The position numbers and the translations under genes are program-made. The notes beneath the pieces were generated by a model. The model saw nothing but the letters and a program-made list of their open reading frames with translations. It was not told the DNA's origin and searched no databases. 64,000 nt of DNA from Thainema sp966674685. GTDB taxonomy: Bacteria; Cyanobacteriota; Cyanobacteriia; Phormidesmidales; Phormidesmidaceae. Where the stretch lies: positions 1-64,000 of the forward strand of contig CBKWJC010000035.1 in the NCBI GenBank assembly GCA_966674685.1. The letters run 5' to 3'. Positions within the stretch are counted from its first letter, which is position 1; each line of letters begins with the position of its first letter. Below are positions 32,897-42,835 of the stretch, one piece after another.

Positions 32897-33476
32897 AAAC
32901 TTTATTCGCTAATGCTGGAGGGCAAATAAATACCATTTCTCGGTAGTGTAGCCATATAGGTAGGGCGATGGAGCAGGGAGACAAGGGGGCAACCGAGCTT
33001 CTCGTAGTTTTAGTCTAGAGCCTGCTATCAAAGGCAAGGTCACAACCACTGACTGCCGCTTTGCCTCAATGCTCACGATGCATTATGCTTCTGCGCTTGG
33101 TTTACCTATGCATTCATGAAACTTACTGCCTGGTCAGGATACAACACCCAAATTATCTAGAGCCTCACGCAATCAAGCGAGGACAGTTAGTTTTTGAGAA
33201 GTCTCATTTCACGAAGCGTCTCAAAAATTACCTGTCTTGGTTCTAAGCATGTAGCACTCTAAAACATAGAATGTATCAGCGTGGAGATGCCAAACCTAAG
33301 TGAAACGCTGCTATTGTAAACCTGCTATTTGCCGTAATTTATCTGGAGGTAGATATAGTTCATCAAGGCTTAACACAGCTTGTACCGACTCCCCAAATAA
33401 CAGCCATACCAGAGTCGCCGCGGCCCCCTTGCTCCTAAATCCCCCTGCCCCCTTTGCCTCTAGCACTTTTGCTTTT
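32897..33476. other. Intergenic region between the triple-repeat gene and cpcT
   Basis: About 580 bp. A nested inverted repeat lies at 33182-33236 (GGACAG...CTGTCT outer arms, TTTTTGAGA/TCTCAAAAA inner arms at 33191-33199 and 33219-33227). An upstream extension of the cpcT frame to 33300 is open but does not resemble the family. No gene seen. Confidence 0.4.
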
Positions 33477-34073
33477 ATGACCGAATCCGCATCCCTTCGT
33501 ACCCTAGCTCAATGGCTCGCAGGCGAATTTAGCAACTCAGCGCAAGCACTCGATCAGCCCGCCTGGTTTGTCCATTTGCGGCTGTGGCATCGGCCTCTGC
33601 CCCAGCGGTTTGACGGCTTTGTGGTTCTGTTTGCAGAACAAGCCAACGTGCTGCATCTAGATCAGCCCTATCGCCAGCGTTTGATGCTCCTAAAGTCCGG
33701 TACTGATGCTCAAACCCTACAGGTGCAGTATCTAGCCTTTCGCGACCCCAGCCAGTTTCGCGGAGCCGGAGCCAACCCCGAACGGCTGGCGGCTGTCACC
33801 TCAGATGATATTGAACATTTACCGGGCTGCGTGCTGACCGTCCAGCAGACTAACGGCACATTCGAGGCCACCATGCCACCGGGAGCCAAATGCTGCTTCC
33901 AATACGCCGGACAAACGCGCCAGGTAGAACTGGGCTTCACCGTCACGCCGCAGGAGTTTCACAGTCGCGATCGCGGAATTGATCCAGAGACAGGTCAAGG
34001 ACTCTGGGGAGCGATGATGGGCGCTTATCAGTTTCGGCGCCAGCAGGACTGGTCAGCGGAATTGCCAAAGTAA
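33477..34073 (+). CDS. cpcT: Phycobilin lyase of the CpcT/CpeT family
   Basis: 198 aa from the ATG at 33477; longer starts reach into low-complexity DNA and are rejected. Proteins of this family attach phycocyanobilin to Cys-153 of the beta subunit of phycocyanin, or the equivalent in phycoerythrin. Visible family motifs are LAQWLAGEFSN (10-20), YRQRLM (65-70), the middle GCVLTV, and the C-terminal HSRDRGID...GLWGAMMGAYQFRR (162-188). Which biliprotein it serves cannot be told. It ends directly against the GH57 gene, which is convergent with no gap. Confidence 0.88.
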   Translation: MTESASLRTLAQWLAGEFSNSAQALDQPAWFVHLRLWHRPLPQRFDGFVVLFAEQANVLHLDQPYRQRLMLLKSGTDAQTLQVQYLAFRDPSQFRGAGANPERLAAVTSDDIEHLPGCVLTVQQTNGTFEATMPPGAKCCFQYAGQTRQVELGFTVTPQEFHSRDRGIDPETGQGLWGAMMGAYQFRRQQDWSAELPK

Positions 34074-35606
34074 CTAAAAATCCGTCCGCAAAATCGATTC
34101 TCCCCGCGCATAAATATCTTTCGCTCGCTCTGTCCAGATGCCTTGTCCCCAGTAGCGGAAGCAGCTGGTTTGCAGGAGCAAGTTATGCAGTAAGGCTCGT
34201 CGATAGCGGGATTGACGGGTCAGGGGATCATCCGTTGAAGTCGCGTCGGCATCGGCTTTTAGGGAATCCATCAGCGCGTGAAATCGACGGCTGAGCTGAT
34301 AGATCGGAGCAGCATCGTCACCGCCATTGCTCTGTGCGGCGTTAGACCACTGCCCCAATGGTGGGATGGCTACGGGATCGAGCTGGAATTCGGGTGAGGC
34401 TTGCTGGATGCGCTTAACTGCGATCGCAACTGACTCGGCGGGAGAACTGGGATCGTCAAGCTGTCGCCAGATCTGAAAATGGCCTTTGGCCTGACAGGTC
34501 GGGTAGTGATCACTGGTGAAGCCTGCGGCTTCTAGCAGTTCTAAGTACTCAGTACCGTTCACCCCAACTACGCCCGACTGGCCGCTATTGTCTTGGGCAC
34601 ACTCTTGCCAAACTCGCCGAAAGGCGTTTGGAAATTCGTTCATCATGATGCCGCTGTTTTCGCCATCGGCAATCTGCGTCACCAAGGGCGAAATTGGAGC
34701 ACCGTTCTGTACCTGTGGCGATAGAGATTTGGCCACTTGATAGGGCTGCATCTGTCCGACAAACTTATGGCTGTCCGAACCGCGCGGCGTCAGCAACACA
34801 GGCAAACTAATGCTGGCTCCCGCTTCATTACGAGCCACTAGACAATGCGGCAGGTGAATATCCTGAATCGGTTCTCCCGCCAGCGTTTCAACTGAACTGG
34901 CCTGCACCATCAGCCAGCGATAGCCGCAGGTTTTCAGCGCTTTGAGCAGGGCATAGAGCTGCTCTGGGTGGGTCGGCAAACTCAGTTCCGGCGGTGCAAA
35001 ACCGCGTACTCGCGCCAGTGCCTCCCAGCCAAACACGGCGGCAAAATGATGCTGCCACGCCCGAATCTGCGGCTCTAAATCCATCACGGGCGTGGACGGC
35101 ACCAGCGCGTGGCTCCACATCGTACCCAGCCACTCCACATAGGGCTGGTAGGTAGCATCTTGCGTGATGCGCTTCAGCTTTTCTAAAATTTCGCCCCGGC
35201 CAATCTGCCGCAGTCCCCAGAGCAAATTGCCCGAATAAACCAGCATGACGCGGGGATTATAGCCCTGCCCCACCAGTTCCGGAATAAAATCGGCCATCCG
35301 CGCATAGCAGTAGGAAAACGGCCCAGCATTGTAGTTATCCCCTTCGTAAGGATGCTCAAACATGTACTGCAAGTTGCTGATCAGCTTACCCCCGGTTTCT
35401 GCCGGAATCGTAGGCTGATGCATCTGAAGCGCGATCGCAAATGCCGCCTGAATCTGCCCCAGATCCAAATTTGTGGTGGGCAAAAACACCGGATCGGCAT
35501 GGGAAACCACCGATTGAACTTCCGCTTCCCAGCCGCAAATATTCGGTAAACCTTCAATCAGCTCAGGAATGGGCGGAAACTGAGCCGATGATTGTGAGCG
35601 AACCAT
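34074..35606 (-). CDS. Glycoside hydrolase family 57-type protein
   Basis: 510 aa. The central MWSHALVPSTPV, YQPYVEWLGTMWSHA and the following FGWEALARVRGFAPPEL fit GH57, whose members act on alpha-glucans with a catalytic Glu. The pair MHQPTIP near the start resembles the HQP motif that opens GH57 domains. The actual substrate is unknown; the protein is probably cytosolic. Its end abuts cpcT (convergent). The C-terminal region (YRRALLHNLLLQTSCFRYWG) is typical of cyanobacterial members. Confidence 0.82.
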   Translation of the reverse strand: MVRSQSSAQFPPIPELIEGLPNICGWEAEVQSVVSHADPVFLPTTNLDLGQIQAAFAIALQMHQPTIPAETGGKLISNLQYMFEHPYEGDNYNAGPFSYCYARMADFIPELVGQGYNPRVMLVYSGNLLWGLRQIGRGEILEKLKRITQDATYQPYVEWLGTMWSHALVPSTPVMDLEPQIRAWQHHFAAVFGWEALARVRGFAPPELSLPTHPEQLYALLKALKTCGYRWLMVQASSVETLAGEPIQDIHLPHCLVARNEAGASISLPVLLTPRGSDSHKFVGQMQPYQVAKSLSPQVQNGAPISPLVTQIADGENSGIMMNEFPNAFRRVWQECAQDNSGQSGVVGVNGTEYLELLEAAGFTSDHYPTCQAKGHFQIWRQLDDPSSPAESVAIAVKRIQQASPEFQLDPVAIPPLGQWSNAAQSNGGDDAAPIYQLSRRFHALMDSLKADADATSTDDPLTRQSRYRRALLHNLLLQTSCFRYWGQGIWTERAKDIYARGESILRTDF

Positions 35607-35756
35607 AGATGATGTATAGATTCAGCGAACTGTCTTTCATCATGGCATCGCGATTGCTTGCACAGAGATTTTTTGGCAAAACGCAATGTAAGGGGGAAGA
35701 GTGAGGGGCGAGGAGGAAAGGAAGCAGGGGGCTGATTGCTAGCCATAGTCATGTTG

Positions 35757-35813
35757 GTTAGGACGTTTTTGTGGCGCGGCTAAGCTGCGCCACAAAAACG
35801 TCCATGTCCTAAC
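35757..35813. repeat. Long hairpin upstream of the GH57 gene
   Basis: Arms 35761-35781 and 35783-35803 pair over 21 bp with one mismatch and a single-base loop. The outer GTTAGGAC / GTCCTAAC motifs flank it. Located between the GH57 start and the SpoIID-like gene end, both on the minus strand, so probably the terminator of the latter. Confidence 0.6.
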
Positions 35814-35863
35814 AGAGCTGACTCTAGGTATATACAGGGTTTAGCAGTAGGCTAAGCAGAGAG

Positions 35864-37699
35864 TTATTTGGATTTCTCAGTTTTGGGCAGCGTAAACGTT
35901 AAACCCCGTTGCGCTTTCGATGAAGACGAAGACGCATTTGCATCTGGCTTTTCCTTGACTGTCGATACCGAATCCTCAGTTGCATCAGACGGTTCGGCAG
36001 TTGCTTCTGTTAGCGAAGGTTCGCGCCAAAATACGATCGCATCACTGATCGGTTGCAGTGTTGTATTCGGGTAGTAGAACTGGAGAATCCGCTCATACGT
36101 CCAGCCTAAATTACCCAGTCGATAGGCTCCCGTTTGGCTCATACCAACGCCGTGACCCAGGCCGCCACCAATGAAGGCATAGCCCTTGAGAACGGGTGAG
36201 GGAGCAGGAGTAGGCGGACTGCTGGCCGGATCAGTCGTCGTACCCGCAGGCGGACTGGCCGGAGCAGATTGCTGCGGAGCAGGCTCATAGATCGGCTCCA
36301 TGTAAAACAGCAGACTGCGCGGCGGATAGAGGGCGCGGATAATCTCGTCTTTCTCCAGCGTAACTGTGCCCATGTCGGTTTGGATGTCCACTTTTTGCAC
36401 CCGCCCAGAGGGTGCTCGTTCGGCGACCTGCATTTGAATGATTTGGCTGAAGTTGGCCAATGGATGCTGCTGTCGGCCTAAATATTGGCGCAGTCCGTCA
36501 GCAATTTCGGGCAATGTCCCGTCGTAGCGCCAGCGGAACATATCCCACTCTTCTTCGTTGAATCCCTGCTCCTGCTGAATAAAGGCACGGAAGTTTTCTT
36601 CTGAAGCCAAACTGCGCTGAGACAGATCCCAAGCACCCTGCACTGAATCCACCACCGCTTGCAGATAGGGGCGATTGGCTCCATTCCATACGTCCGTGAA
36701 TCGAGCGGTCACACCACCTGTTGTCGAGGAATACAAGGCATCAACAAGTTCGTTGTCGTAGGTGAGAACTAAGCCACGCGTATTTGCGATCGCGCGATCG
36801 GTTTTCTCCGCCACGCCGCCTAAACCACTGTACACTTGGCACTGAGTATCGGCACAGAGTTCATAGTCATCAATGGCAAACCGCCGCAAGTTTCTCAATG
36901 CGTAGGTACGCGCCAAAACCGCCTGCGCCTCCATCGTCGGCATTGGCGCACCCAAACCAATTTCATGAGGCACCACACCGCGCAAATAAGACTCAATCGG
37001 CACGAAGTTAACCAGCGTGTACGTCCCGTATGCATTCGGCTGAATCCTCAAGCTGCCAGCATAGAGCTTCGTTTCATCCTTCGTCTGCACCTGCACCCGC
37101 TGATAGCCGGAGGTGATGTTGAACACATCGCGGTTGTAGCGATAGCCATTGGCAATAAACGCTGTTCTGGGAATCGCAGGCTCAACCTTCGTGTCCAGAA
37201 AAACCGCGTCACCGTAGCCCTGCTTAGTTAAATTCTTCAGCAGCAAGCGACGCAGCAGCGGCGTACTGTACACATCTCGCTTAGCCCACACCTGCCAGCT
37301 ATTGGGTTGAGCAATTTCCGTCTCAATTCCCCGCTGTTTCCACTGATTGGCGCTATCTTCAGCGCTCTCAAAGCTGCGGTGCGTACTCAACACCACCCGC
37401 TCCTGAATTCGAGGCGCGTCCAACGTCTGCTGCCCCACGACAATCTTGATTTGATTCGCGGTCACCGTCTCCGTTTGCCCGCCCGTTTCAAACTGAACGG
37501 TCAAGCGATCGCCATTCAGGGCATTCAGCGTCATCTCGTCCGTCGCCACTTCCCCAAACCGCTGCACCACTCCAACCTCAATCACAGGCTCAGGAGCCTG
37601 CTGTGCCGATAAGGGTCGTGCTGCAAATAGAGTAAAACTAGCCGCAATAAACGCCAGTCCCAAATAGCGCAGTCGAGTAACCAATCGATGATGTGTCAC
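35864..37699 (-). CDS. SpoIID/LytB domain secreted protein
   Basis: 611 aa from a GTG start. A signal peptide (about 12-32, ending LSAQ) is followed by an SPOR-like segment (about 80-160) and a SpoIID/LytB domain (about 205-560). Motifs include ESYLRGVVPHEIG, QAVLARTYALRN, STTGGVTARFTDVW and GHGVGMSQTGAYRLG. In Bacillus SpoIID degrades peptidoglycan glycan strands; in cyanobacteria it is presumed to act on the cell wall. A Pro/Ala-rich linker lies near 475-505 and a Ser-rich tail at the end. Confidence 0.9.
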   Translation of the reverse strand: MTHHRLVTRLRYLGLAFIAASFTLFAARPLSAQQAPEPVIEVGVVQRFGEVATDEMTLNALNGDRLTVQFETGGQTETVTANQIKIVVGQQTLDAPRIQERVVLSTHRSFESAEDSANQWKQRGIETEIAQPNSWQVWAKRDVYSTPLLRRLLLKNLTKQGYGDAVFLDTKVEPAIPRTAFIANGYRYNRDVFNITSGYQRVQVQTKDETKLYAGSLRIQPNAYGTYTLVNFVPIESYLRGVVPHEIGLGAPMPTMEAQAVLARTYALRNLRRFAIDDYELCADTQCQVYSGLGGVAEKTDRAIANTRGLVLTYDNELVDALYSSTTGGVTARFTDVWNGANRPYLQAVVDSVQGAWDLSQRSLASEENFRAFIQQEQGFNEEEWDMFRWRYDGTLPEIADGLRQYLGRQQHPLANFSQIIQMQVAERAPSGRVQKVDIQTDMGTVTLEKDEIIRALYPPRSLLFYMEPIYEPAPQQSAPASPPAGTTTDPASSPPTPAPSPVLKGYAFIGGGLGHGVGMSQTGAYRLGNLGWTYERILQFYYPNTTLQPISDAIVFWREPSLTEATAEPSDATEDSVSTVKEKPDANASSSSSKAQRGLTFTLPKTEKSK

Positions 37700-38035
37700 G
37701 GCGAAAACTTATCGAGGATAAGCAGTTGAGGATAGCACTCAGAACTCAGCCCATAGCACGCTGCTGAATTCCCCCGTCTATTCTAAACAGCTCCGACCAA
37801 CTTGACCGCCGTTTAGATCATAAAGTTTCTCCTCTCTCCCCATTTATCAACTCCCCCAACTCCCATTAACCACCAACCATCAACTCACCTACCCATCCAT
37901 CCACCCATCCACTCATCCTAAGAAACCTAAACATTTCCTAAGACTGTCCTGATTTGCGGTTTGCAAGTGCGATCGCAACTCACAATAAAGCGTATGTATC
38001 GGTCAATACGCCGATGATGCAATAGGCAGGACGGT
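37700..38035. other. Divergent intergenic region before glgX
   Basis: About 336 bp between the SpoIID-like gene and glgX. The centre (37830-37920) is a C-rich low-complexity tract with CCATCCACCCATCC and ACCATCAACT units. A HIP1-like GCGATCGCA is near 37970. No gene seen. Confidence 0.4.
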
Positions 38036-40096
38036 ATGGGGCTAGATATTTCTCCCGGCAAAAGCTTTCCCATTGGAGCAACAGTTTACCCAGAAGGCGT
38101 CAACTTTTGTGTTTTCTCGAAACACGCCACCTCAATTGAGCTGCTGCTGTTTGAAGATGACGATGCCTTCAAACCAGCCCACGTGATTCGCCTCAATGCC
38201 AAAACCAACAAAACGTTTTACTACTGGCACGTCTTCGTTCTGGGGCTAAAGCCTGGTCAAATTTACGCCTATCGCGCTTACGGGCCTTATGCACCGGAAC
38301 TCGGCCACCGCTTTGATGGCCAAAAGGTCTTGCTCGATCCCTATGCCCGCGCCGTCATGGGCTGGCAGCACTACAGTCGAGAAGCCGCGATTGAACCCGG
38401 CGATAACTGCGCCCAATCGCTCCGCAGCGTCGTTGTCGATACCCGCACCTACGACTGGGAAGGCGACGAACCGCCCAATATTCCCTACTCCTCAACGATT
38501 ATCTACGAGATGCACGTTGGCGGATTTACCCGCAACCCCAACTCCGGTATTGCGCCTGACAAGCGAGGCACCTTCGCAGGCGTAATTGAAAAAATCCCCT
38601 ACCTGAAAGAGCTGGGGGTAACAGCAGTTGAACTCTTACCGATTCACCAGTTTGACGAGCAAGACGCGCCGTTTGATCTGAGCAACTACTGGGGCTATAG
38701 CCCAATGGCCTTCTTTGCTCCTCACTGGAACTACAGTTCCCGCAAAGACCCGCTGGGGCCAGTCGATGAGTTTCGCGACATGGTCAAGGCTCTGCATCGA
38801 GCCGGAATTGAGGTGATTCTCGACGTGGTGTTTAACCACACGGCTGAAGGCAACCAGGATGGGCCAACCTTTTCCTTTCGCGGCTTTGAAAACTCAGCCT
38901 ATTACATGCTGGAAGATAACCTGGCCGAATACAGCAACTACAGCGGTTGCGGTAATACGCTAAAAGCGAACCATGAAATTGTCGGTCGCATGATTCTCGA
39001 TAGCCTGACCTACTGGACAGCCGAGATGCATGTCGATGGCTTCCGGTTTGATCTGGCCTCAGTGCTCTCGCGCAGTCGCTCCGGAGAACCGCTGCAAGAT
39101 CCGCCGATTCTCTGGTCAATTGAATCCAATCCAGTTCTAGCAGGCAGTAAAATCATTGCCGAAGCCTGGGATGCAGGCGGGCTGTATCAGGTTGGCTCAT
39201 TTATTGGCGATCGCTTTGCCGAGTGGAATGGCCCATTCCGGGATGATGTGCGCCGCTTCGTCCGGGGTGACGAAGGCATGGTGGGCATCCTGGCGGCACG
39301 AGTGATGGGTAGCCCCGATATCTATCCTGATCCGAACCGCGAACCCAACCGCAGCATCAATTTCATTACCTGCCACGACGGGTTTACGCTCAACGATCTC
39401 GTTTCCTACAACGAAAAGCACAACGAAGCGAACCTGGAAGATAATCGGGATGGAGCGAACCACAACTTTAGCTGGAACTGCGGCGTTGAAGGCGTTAGCG
39501 ATAATCCAAAGGTCAATGCACTGCGGCTGCGGCAGAGTAAAAACCTGCTGACGCTGATGTTCATGTCACAGGGAACGCCGATGCTGCTGATGGGTGACGA
39601 AATTCGGCGCAGCCAGCAGGGCAACAACAACAGTTACTGCCAAGACAATGAGCTGAGCTGGTTTAACTGGAGCGCATTGGAGGAACACGCTGACTTCTTT
39701 GCGTTTGTTCAGGGACTGATTAAGTTCACTCAGTCGCTAGAGCTATTCCGGCAAGAGCGCATTCTCTCGATTAACTACGATCCCTTGCATCCTTATCTGA
39801 TCTGGCACGGCATGAAGCTAGGCAAACCGGGCTGGGAGCATGAGTCTCATATACTAGCGTTTACGCTCTATCATCCCGATTTTCATGAGCATCTACATGT
39901 GATGTGCAATGCCTACTGGGTGCCGCTGGAGTTTGAACTGCCGCCGCTCGGTCAGGATGAGCACTGGCATCGGATTATTGATACCGCTCTGTCCTGGCCC
40001 GATGATTTGTCGCCCGTTTCCGAAAAAGCGCCCCGTGTCCCAGCTAGAGGTTATTGTGTAGAAGCGCGATCAACTGTAGTGCTAATGGCGATTTAG
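38036..40096 (+). CDS. glgX: Glycogen debranching enzyme GlgX (GH13_11)
   Basis: 686 aa. An N-terminal CBM48-like domain (8-115: PIGATVYPEGVNFCVFS) precedes the TIM barrel. Catalytic regions are visible: DVVFNHTAEG (I), HVDGFRFDLAS with the nucleophile Asp (II), IIAEAWDAGG with the acid Glu (III) and TCHDGFTLNDL (IV). Removes alpha-1,6 side chains from phosphorylase-limit glycogen in the cytosol. Length and motif order are normal for GlgX/isoamylase-type enzymes. It is followed within 5 bp by a broken Uma2 gene. Confidence 0.96.
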   Translation: MGLDISPGKSFPIGATVYPEGVNFCVFSKHATSIELLLFEDDDAFKPAHVIRLNAKTNKTFYYWHVFVLGLKPGQIYAYRAYGPYAPELGHRFDGQKVLLDPYARAVMGWQHYSREAAIEPGDNCAQSLRSVVVDTRTYDWEGDEPPNIPYSSTIIYEMHVGGFTRNPNSGIAPDKRGTFAGVIEKIPYLKELGVTAVELLPIHQFDEQDAPFDLSNYWGYSPMAFFAPHWNYSSRKDPLGPVDEFRDMVKALHRAGIEVILDVVFNHTAEGNQDGPTFSFRGFENSAYYMLEDNLAEYSNYSGCGNTLKANHEIVGRMILDSLTYWTAEMHVDGFRFDLASVLSRSRSGEPLQDPPILWSIESNPVLAGSKIIAEAWDAGGLYQVGSFIGDRFAEWNGPFRDDVRRFVRGDEGMVGILAARVMGSPDIYPDPNREPNRSINFITCHDGFTLNDLVSYNEKHNEANLEDNRDGANHNFSWNCGVEGVSDNPKVNALRLRQSKNLLTLMFMSQGTPMLLMGDEIRRSQQGNNNSYCQDNELSWFNWSALEEHADFFAFVQGLIKFTQSLELFRQERILSINYDPLHPYLIWHGMKLGKPGWEHESHILAFTLYHPDFHEHLHVMCNAYWVPLEFELPPLGQDEHWHRIIDTALSWPDDLSPVSEKAPRVPARGYCVEARSTVVLMAI

Positions 40097-40100
40097 AGCT

Positions 40101-40474
40101 ATGACACTCCTCATGCTGCCGCTAAAAGTTGATTTGACTCATGTTCATCTCAGTGATGAGCAGTTCTATCAGCTTTGCCTTGATAATCCCAACTTAGTGA
40201 TTGAGCGCGATCGCAAAGGAGCCTTGATTTTCATGTCACCTGTGGGTGGAGAAAGCGGCAATTTGAACTCCGTTCTCGCACGGATCACTTGCCAACCTTA
40301 CAGGACAAAATGGAGAAGTATATGGTTAGCGGTGTGCGCCTAGGCTGGCTCATCAATCCTCAAGATCAGCAGGTGGAAATCTATCGCCAAGGTCAAGCGA
40401 AGGAAGTGCGATCGCTACCGACTCAACTCTCTGGCGAGACTGTCCTGCCTGGATTTGCTCTACAGTTAACCTAA
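40101..40474 (+). pseudogene. Uma2 family endonuclease remnant (internally deleted, frameshifted)
   Basis: The first frame (40101 to about 40285) encodes an Uma2-like N-terminus, LSDEQFYQLCLDNPNLVIER and MSPVGGESGN. Near 40285 it runs straight into the C-terminal part, LPTLQDKMEKYMVSGVRLGW and LINPQDQQVEIYRQGQ, in a different frame. The roughly 100 residues that carry the PD-(D/E)XK-type core are missing. So this is a deletion plus frameshift and should not be functional. Uma2 genes are highly duplicated in cyanobacteria. Confidence 0.85.
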
Positions 40475-40519
40475 ACTTGCACAAAACTCGCATTCGGAAT
40501 ACGCAAGGTCACAACGTAC

Positions 40520-41830
40520 TCATAGCAGCCGCAGTTGAGTGTCAGCGATTTCCTGCTCGGTCATGTACTCCTCAATCTCCAGCTCTGAAAGGGGAGTGAT
40601 CAACAGATTATTCGTTTCTACCCCAGCCAGTAGCGCCTGGGCCGCTTCCAGCATTGAGGCCGAAATGTCGGCTAGATCATCGCGATTAGTTAAATAGGTT
40701 TCCAGTGCTGCAATCGGGTCGATACTTTGACCGATGCCCAACTCCGGTAAGCGCGATCGCACTTGCTGGTTGACCAGTTCGGGATGAATCGTATACGTAT
40801 GGGCAGGAGCTAGCGCTTCATGAATCTGCGCCATGTCAATCTCATCGGTTTGCTCTGGCCGAATTTTGTAATTGAGCCGCACCACCGCGTCGGTGATTTC
40901 CGCTTTTGCGATCGCAGCCAGTAGTTTCTCCTGAGGCTGCTCGGCTTTTGAGAGATCGGCGGTCACCGTTTGGAAGCGGCGAGCGGGTAAAACGCAGAAC
41001 TCGGCCTGCGCCCGCCCCCGCTCAATGTCGGCCAGAATGTAGCCCTTATCTTCCCCTTCCTCGCTGAAATCTACCCGCTCAATGCTGCCGGGATAAATCG
41101 TCAGCGGCTGGTCGCTCAGCACCTGATAGGTATGCACATGTCCCAGCGCAATGTAGTCGAAGCAGTCCCGCGTCAGCACGTTGAGCGGCACGGTAAACCC
41201 CTTGCCTACAGCCAGAAATCGCTCGGCTCCGTACCGGGCCGTATCTGTCATCAAGTGCGCCAGCAGAATCGTCGGCAGCGTCGGATCTAGGCGGCGAATT
41301 TCCCCTTCCAAAGCGGCACGGAGCCGATCAATCAGCAGGTAATTCACATCGGCCAGGGACAAACCCTCCGTCTCCGGTCGAGTCAGCAGCGTCGAGCGGG
41401 TCAACCACGGCAGCGTCACGATTTGCACCATACCGCTAGCCGTTTCAACCCGATGGGTTTCCAATCGATCACCCACGATAAAGCCCGGTACGCCCAGGGT
41501 ACGGTAGATGCACAAACTAGCGCCGCCGACCCCCTGGGAATGCTGATCATGGTTGCCAACCAAGAGTACGGTAGGGATTTGGGCATCGACCAGGCGGCGA
41601 AACTGTCGCGCAAAGGCTTCCTGCACAAACGGCGGCGGCGTGGCATCCGGAAAAGCATCACCACCAAACAGCACCAAATCCACAGGCTCTGCGATCGCGC
41701 GATCAATACATTGCCCTAATGTCGCCACAAAATCTTCCAGGCGACTGTTCAAACCTGTTTCAGAATTCACGCGACCGTGGCAGAACCCACTGCCCATGTG
41801 GATGTCGGAGAGGTGCAGAATTTTGACCAT
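40520..41830 (-). CDS. SbcD/Mre11-like DNA repair exonuclease subunit
   Basis: 436 aa metallophosphoesterase. The five phosphoesterase motifs are visible: LSDIHMG (7-13), GGDAF, GNHDQH, LLAHLMTD and GHVHTY. Such proteins pair with an SbcC/Rad50 ATPase to open hairpins and process DNA ends. No SbcC gene is present in the window. Length is typical of SbcD. The many perfect palindromes in this window are the class of DNA that SbcCD cleaves in E. coli, but that link is only contextual. Confidence 0.88.
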   Translation of the reverse strand: MVKILHLSDIHMGSGFCHGRVNSETGLNSRLEDFVATLGQCIDRAIAEPVDLVLFGGDAFPDATPPPFVQEAFARQFRRLVDAQIPTVLLVGNHDQHSQGVGGASLCIYRTLGVPGFIVGDRLETHRVETASGMVQIVTLPWLTRSTLLTRPETEGLSLADVNYLLIDRLRAALEGEIRRLDPTLPTILLAHLMTDTARYGAERFLAVGKGFTVPLNVLTRDCFDYIALGHVHTYQVLSDQPLTIYPGSIERVDFSEEGEDKGYILADIERGRAQAEFCVLPARRFQTVTADLSKAEQPQEKLLAAIAKAEITDAVVRLNYKIRPEQTDEIDMAQIHEALAPAHTYTIHPELVNQQVRSRLPELGIGQSIDPIAALETYLTNRDDLADISASMLEAAQALLAGVETNNLLITPLSELEIEEYMTEQEIADTQLRLL

Positions 41831-41856
41831 AGCGGCAGCACTGGCAATTCGTCATA

Positions 41857-41944
41857 ATGAAGTCCGGTTAAAACCCAATCTATTTTTTGAGAAAGGCTGG
41901 CTGAGCCAGCCTTTCTCAAAAAATAGATTGGGTTCTTATACGTG
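41857..41944 (-). repeat. Palindromic element family 2, copy B
   Basis: Perfect 31-bp arms (41872-41902 and 41904-41934) around one base. Left flank AATGAAGTCCGGTTAAAA and right flank TTCTTATACGTGAA show it is in reverse orientation to copies A, C and D. Lies upstream of the SbcD-like gene. Confidence 0.8.
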
Positions 41945-42088
41945 AACTTACTATTAACTGTATAGTACGTCGGTATGCAGTGCGTTTGCACTCCTTCACT
42001 AAATTTGATTAAAAACTCCTTACTCCTCACTCCTCTCGCCTCACGTTATTAAGCGAGATACATTGCATTTGCGATCGCACTTGAGTCA

Positions 42089-42835
42089 CTACTTACCACC
42101 CGCCACATCAATAAATGTACCAGTCGTATATGACGCATCCGCCGACAGCAACCACAGGATTGCCTTGGCTACTTCGTCGGCCTGTCCGCCGCGCTTCATC
42201 GGCACAAATTCTTTCACTCGCTCCACCCGATTCGGTTCCCCCCCGCTAGCGTGAATATCGGTGTAAATAAAACCGGGACGAACTGCATTCACGCGAATCC
42301 CTTCGTCGGCTACTTCTTTAGCGAGTCCAATTGTTAGGGTATCAATGGCTCCTTTGGAGGCGGCATAGTCTACATATTCGCCCGGAGAGCCTAAGCGGGA
42401 GGCAACTGATGAGACGTTGACAATTGCGCCGCCACTGCCGCCCCGTTTAGTAGACATTCGTTTAATTGCTTCTCTCGCACAGAGAAAACTGCCCGTAATA
42501 TTGGCGGCAAAAATTCGATTTAACCGAGCCGCATTGATCTGTTCGACTCGAATTTGCTGCTCTAAAATGCCCGCATTATTGACCAGAGCGGTTACTGTTC
42601 CTAACTGTTTATCTACAGTTTCAAACAGGCGGATCACGTCACGTTCAGACGATATATCAGCCGCGATCGCAACTGCTTGACCACCCATTTGTTGAATGGA
42701 ATTGACAACACGATTGGCTGCTTCCTGATTGCGGAGATAGTTTACACAAACTGCATATCCCTGCTCAGCCGCCAGACATGCAGTAGCCGCACCAATGCCG
42801 CGACTGCCACCTGTAACAATTAGGACTTTATCCAT
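42089..42835 (-). CDS. SDR family oxidoreductase
   Basis: 248 aa short-chain dehydrogenase. NAD(P)-binding TGGSRGIG (8-15), NNAG (86-89), active-site Ser142/143 and the Tyr157-x3-Lys161 pair are all present. The sequence is close to the glucose dehydrogenase/3-oxoacyl reductase type, but the substrate is unknown. Its ATG follows the methyltransferase stop codon with no gap (TAA then ATG), so the two are one operon. Confidence 0.92.
   Translation of the reverse strand: MDKVLIVTGGSRGIGAATACLAAEQGYAVCVNYLRNQEAANRVVNSIQQMGGQAVAIAADISSERDVIRLFETVDKQLGTVTALVNNAGILEQQIRVEQINAARLNRIFAANITGSFLCAREAIKRMSTKRGGSGGAIVNVSSVASRLGSPGEYVDYAASKGAIDTLTIGLAKEVADEGIRVNAVRPGFIYTDIHASGGEPNRVERVKEFVPMKRGGQADEVAKAILWLLSADASYTTGTFIDVAGGK

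Noticed and set aside
33300..33476. Upstream extension of the cpcT frame
   Set aside because: The extension is unlike the family and passes through C-rich low-complexity DNA. The ATG at 33477 fits the family start.
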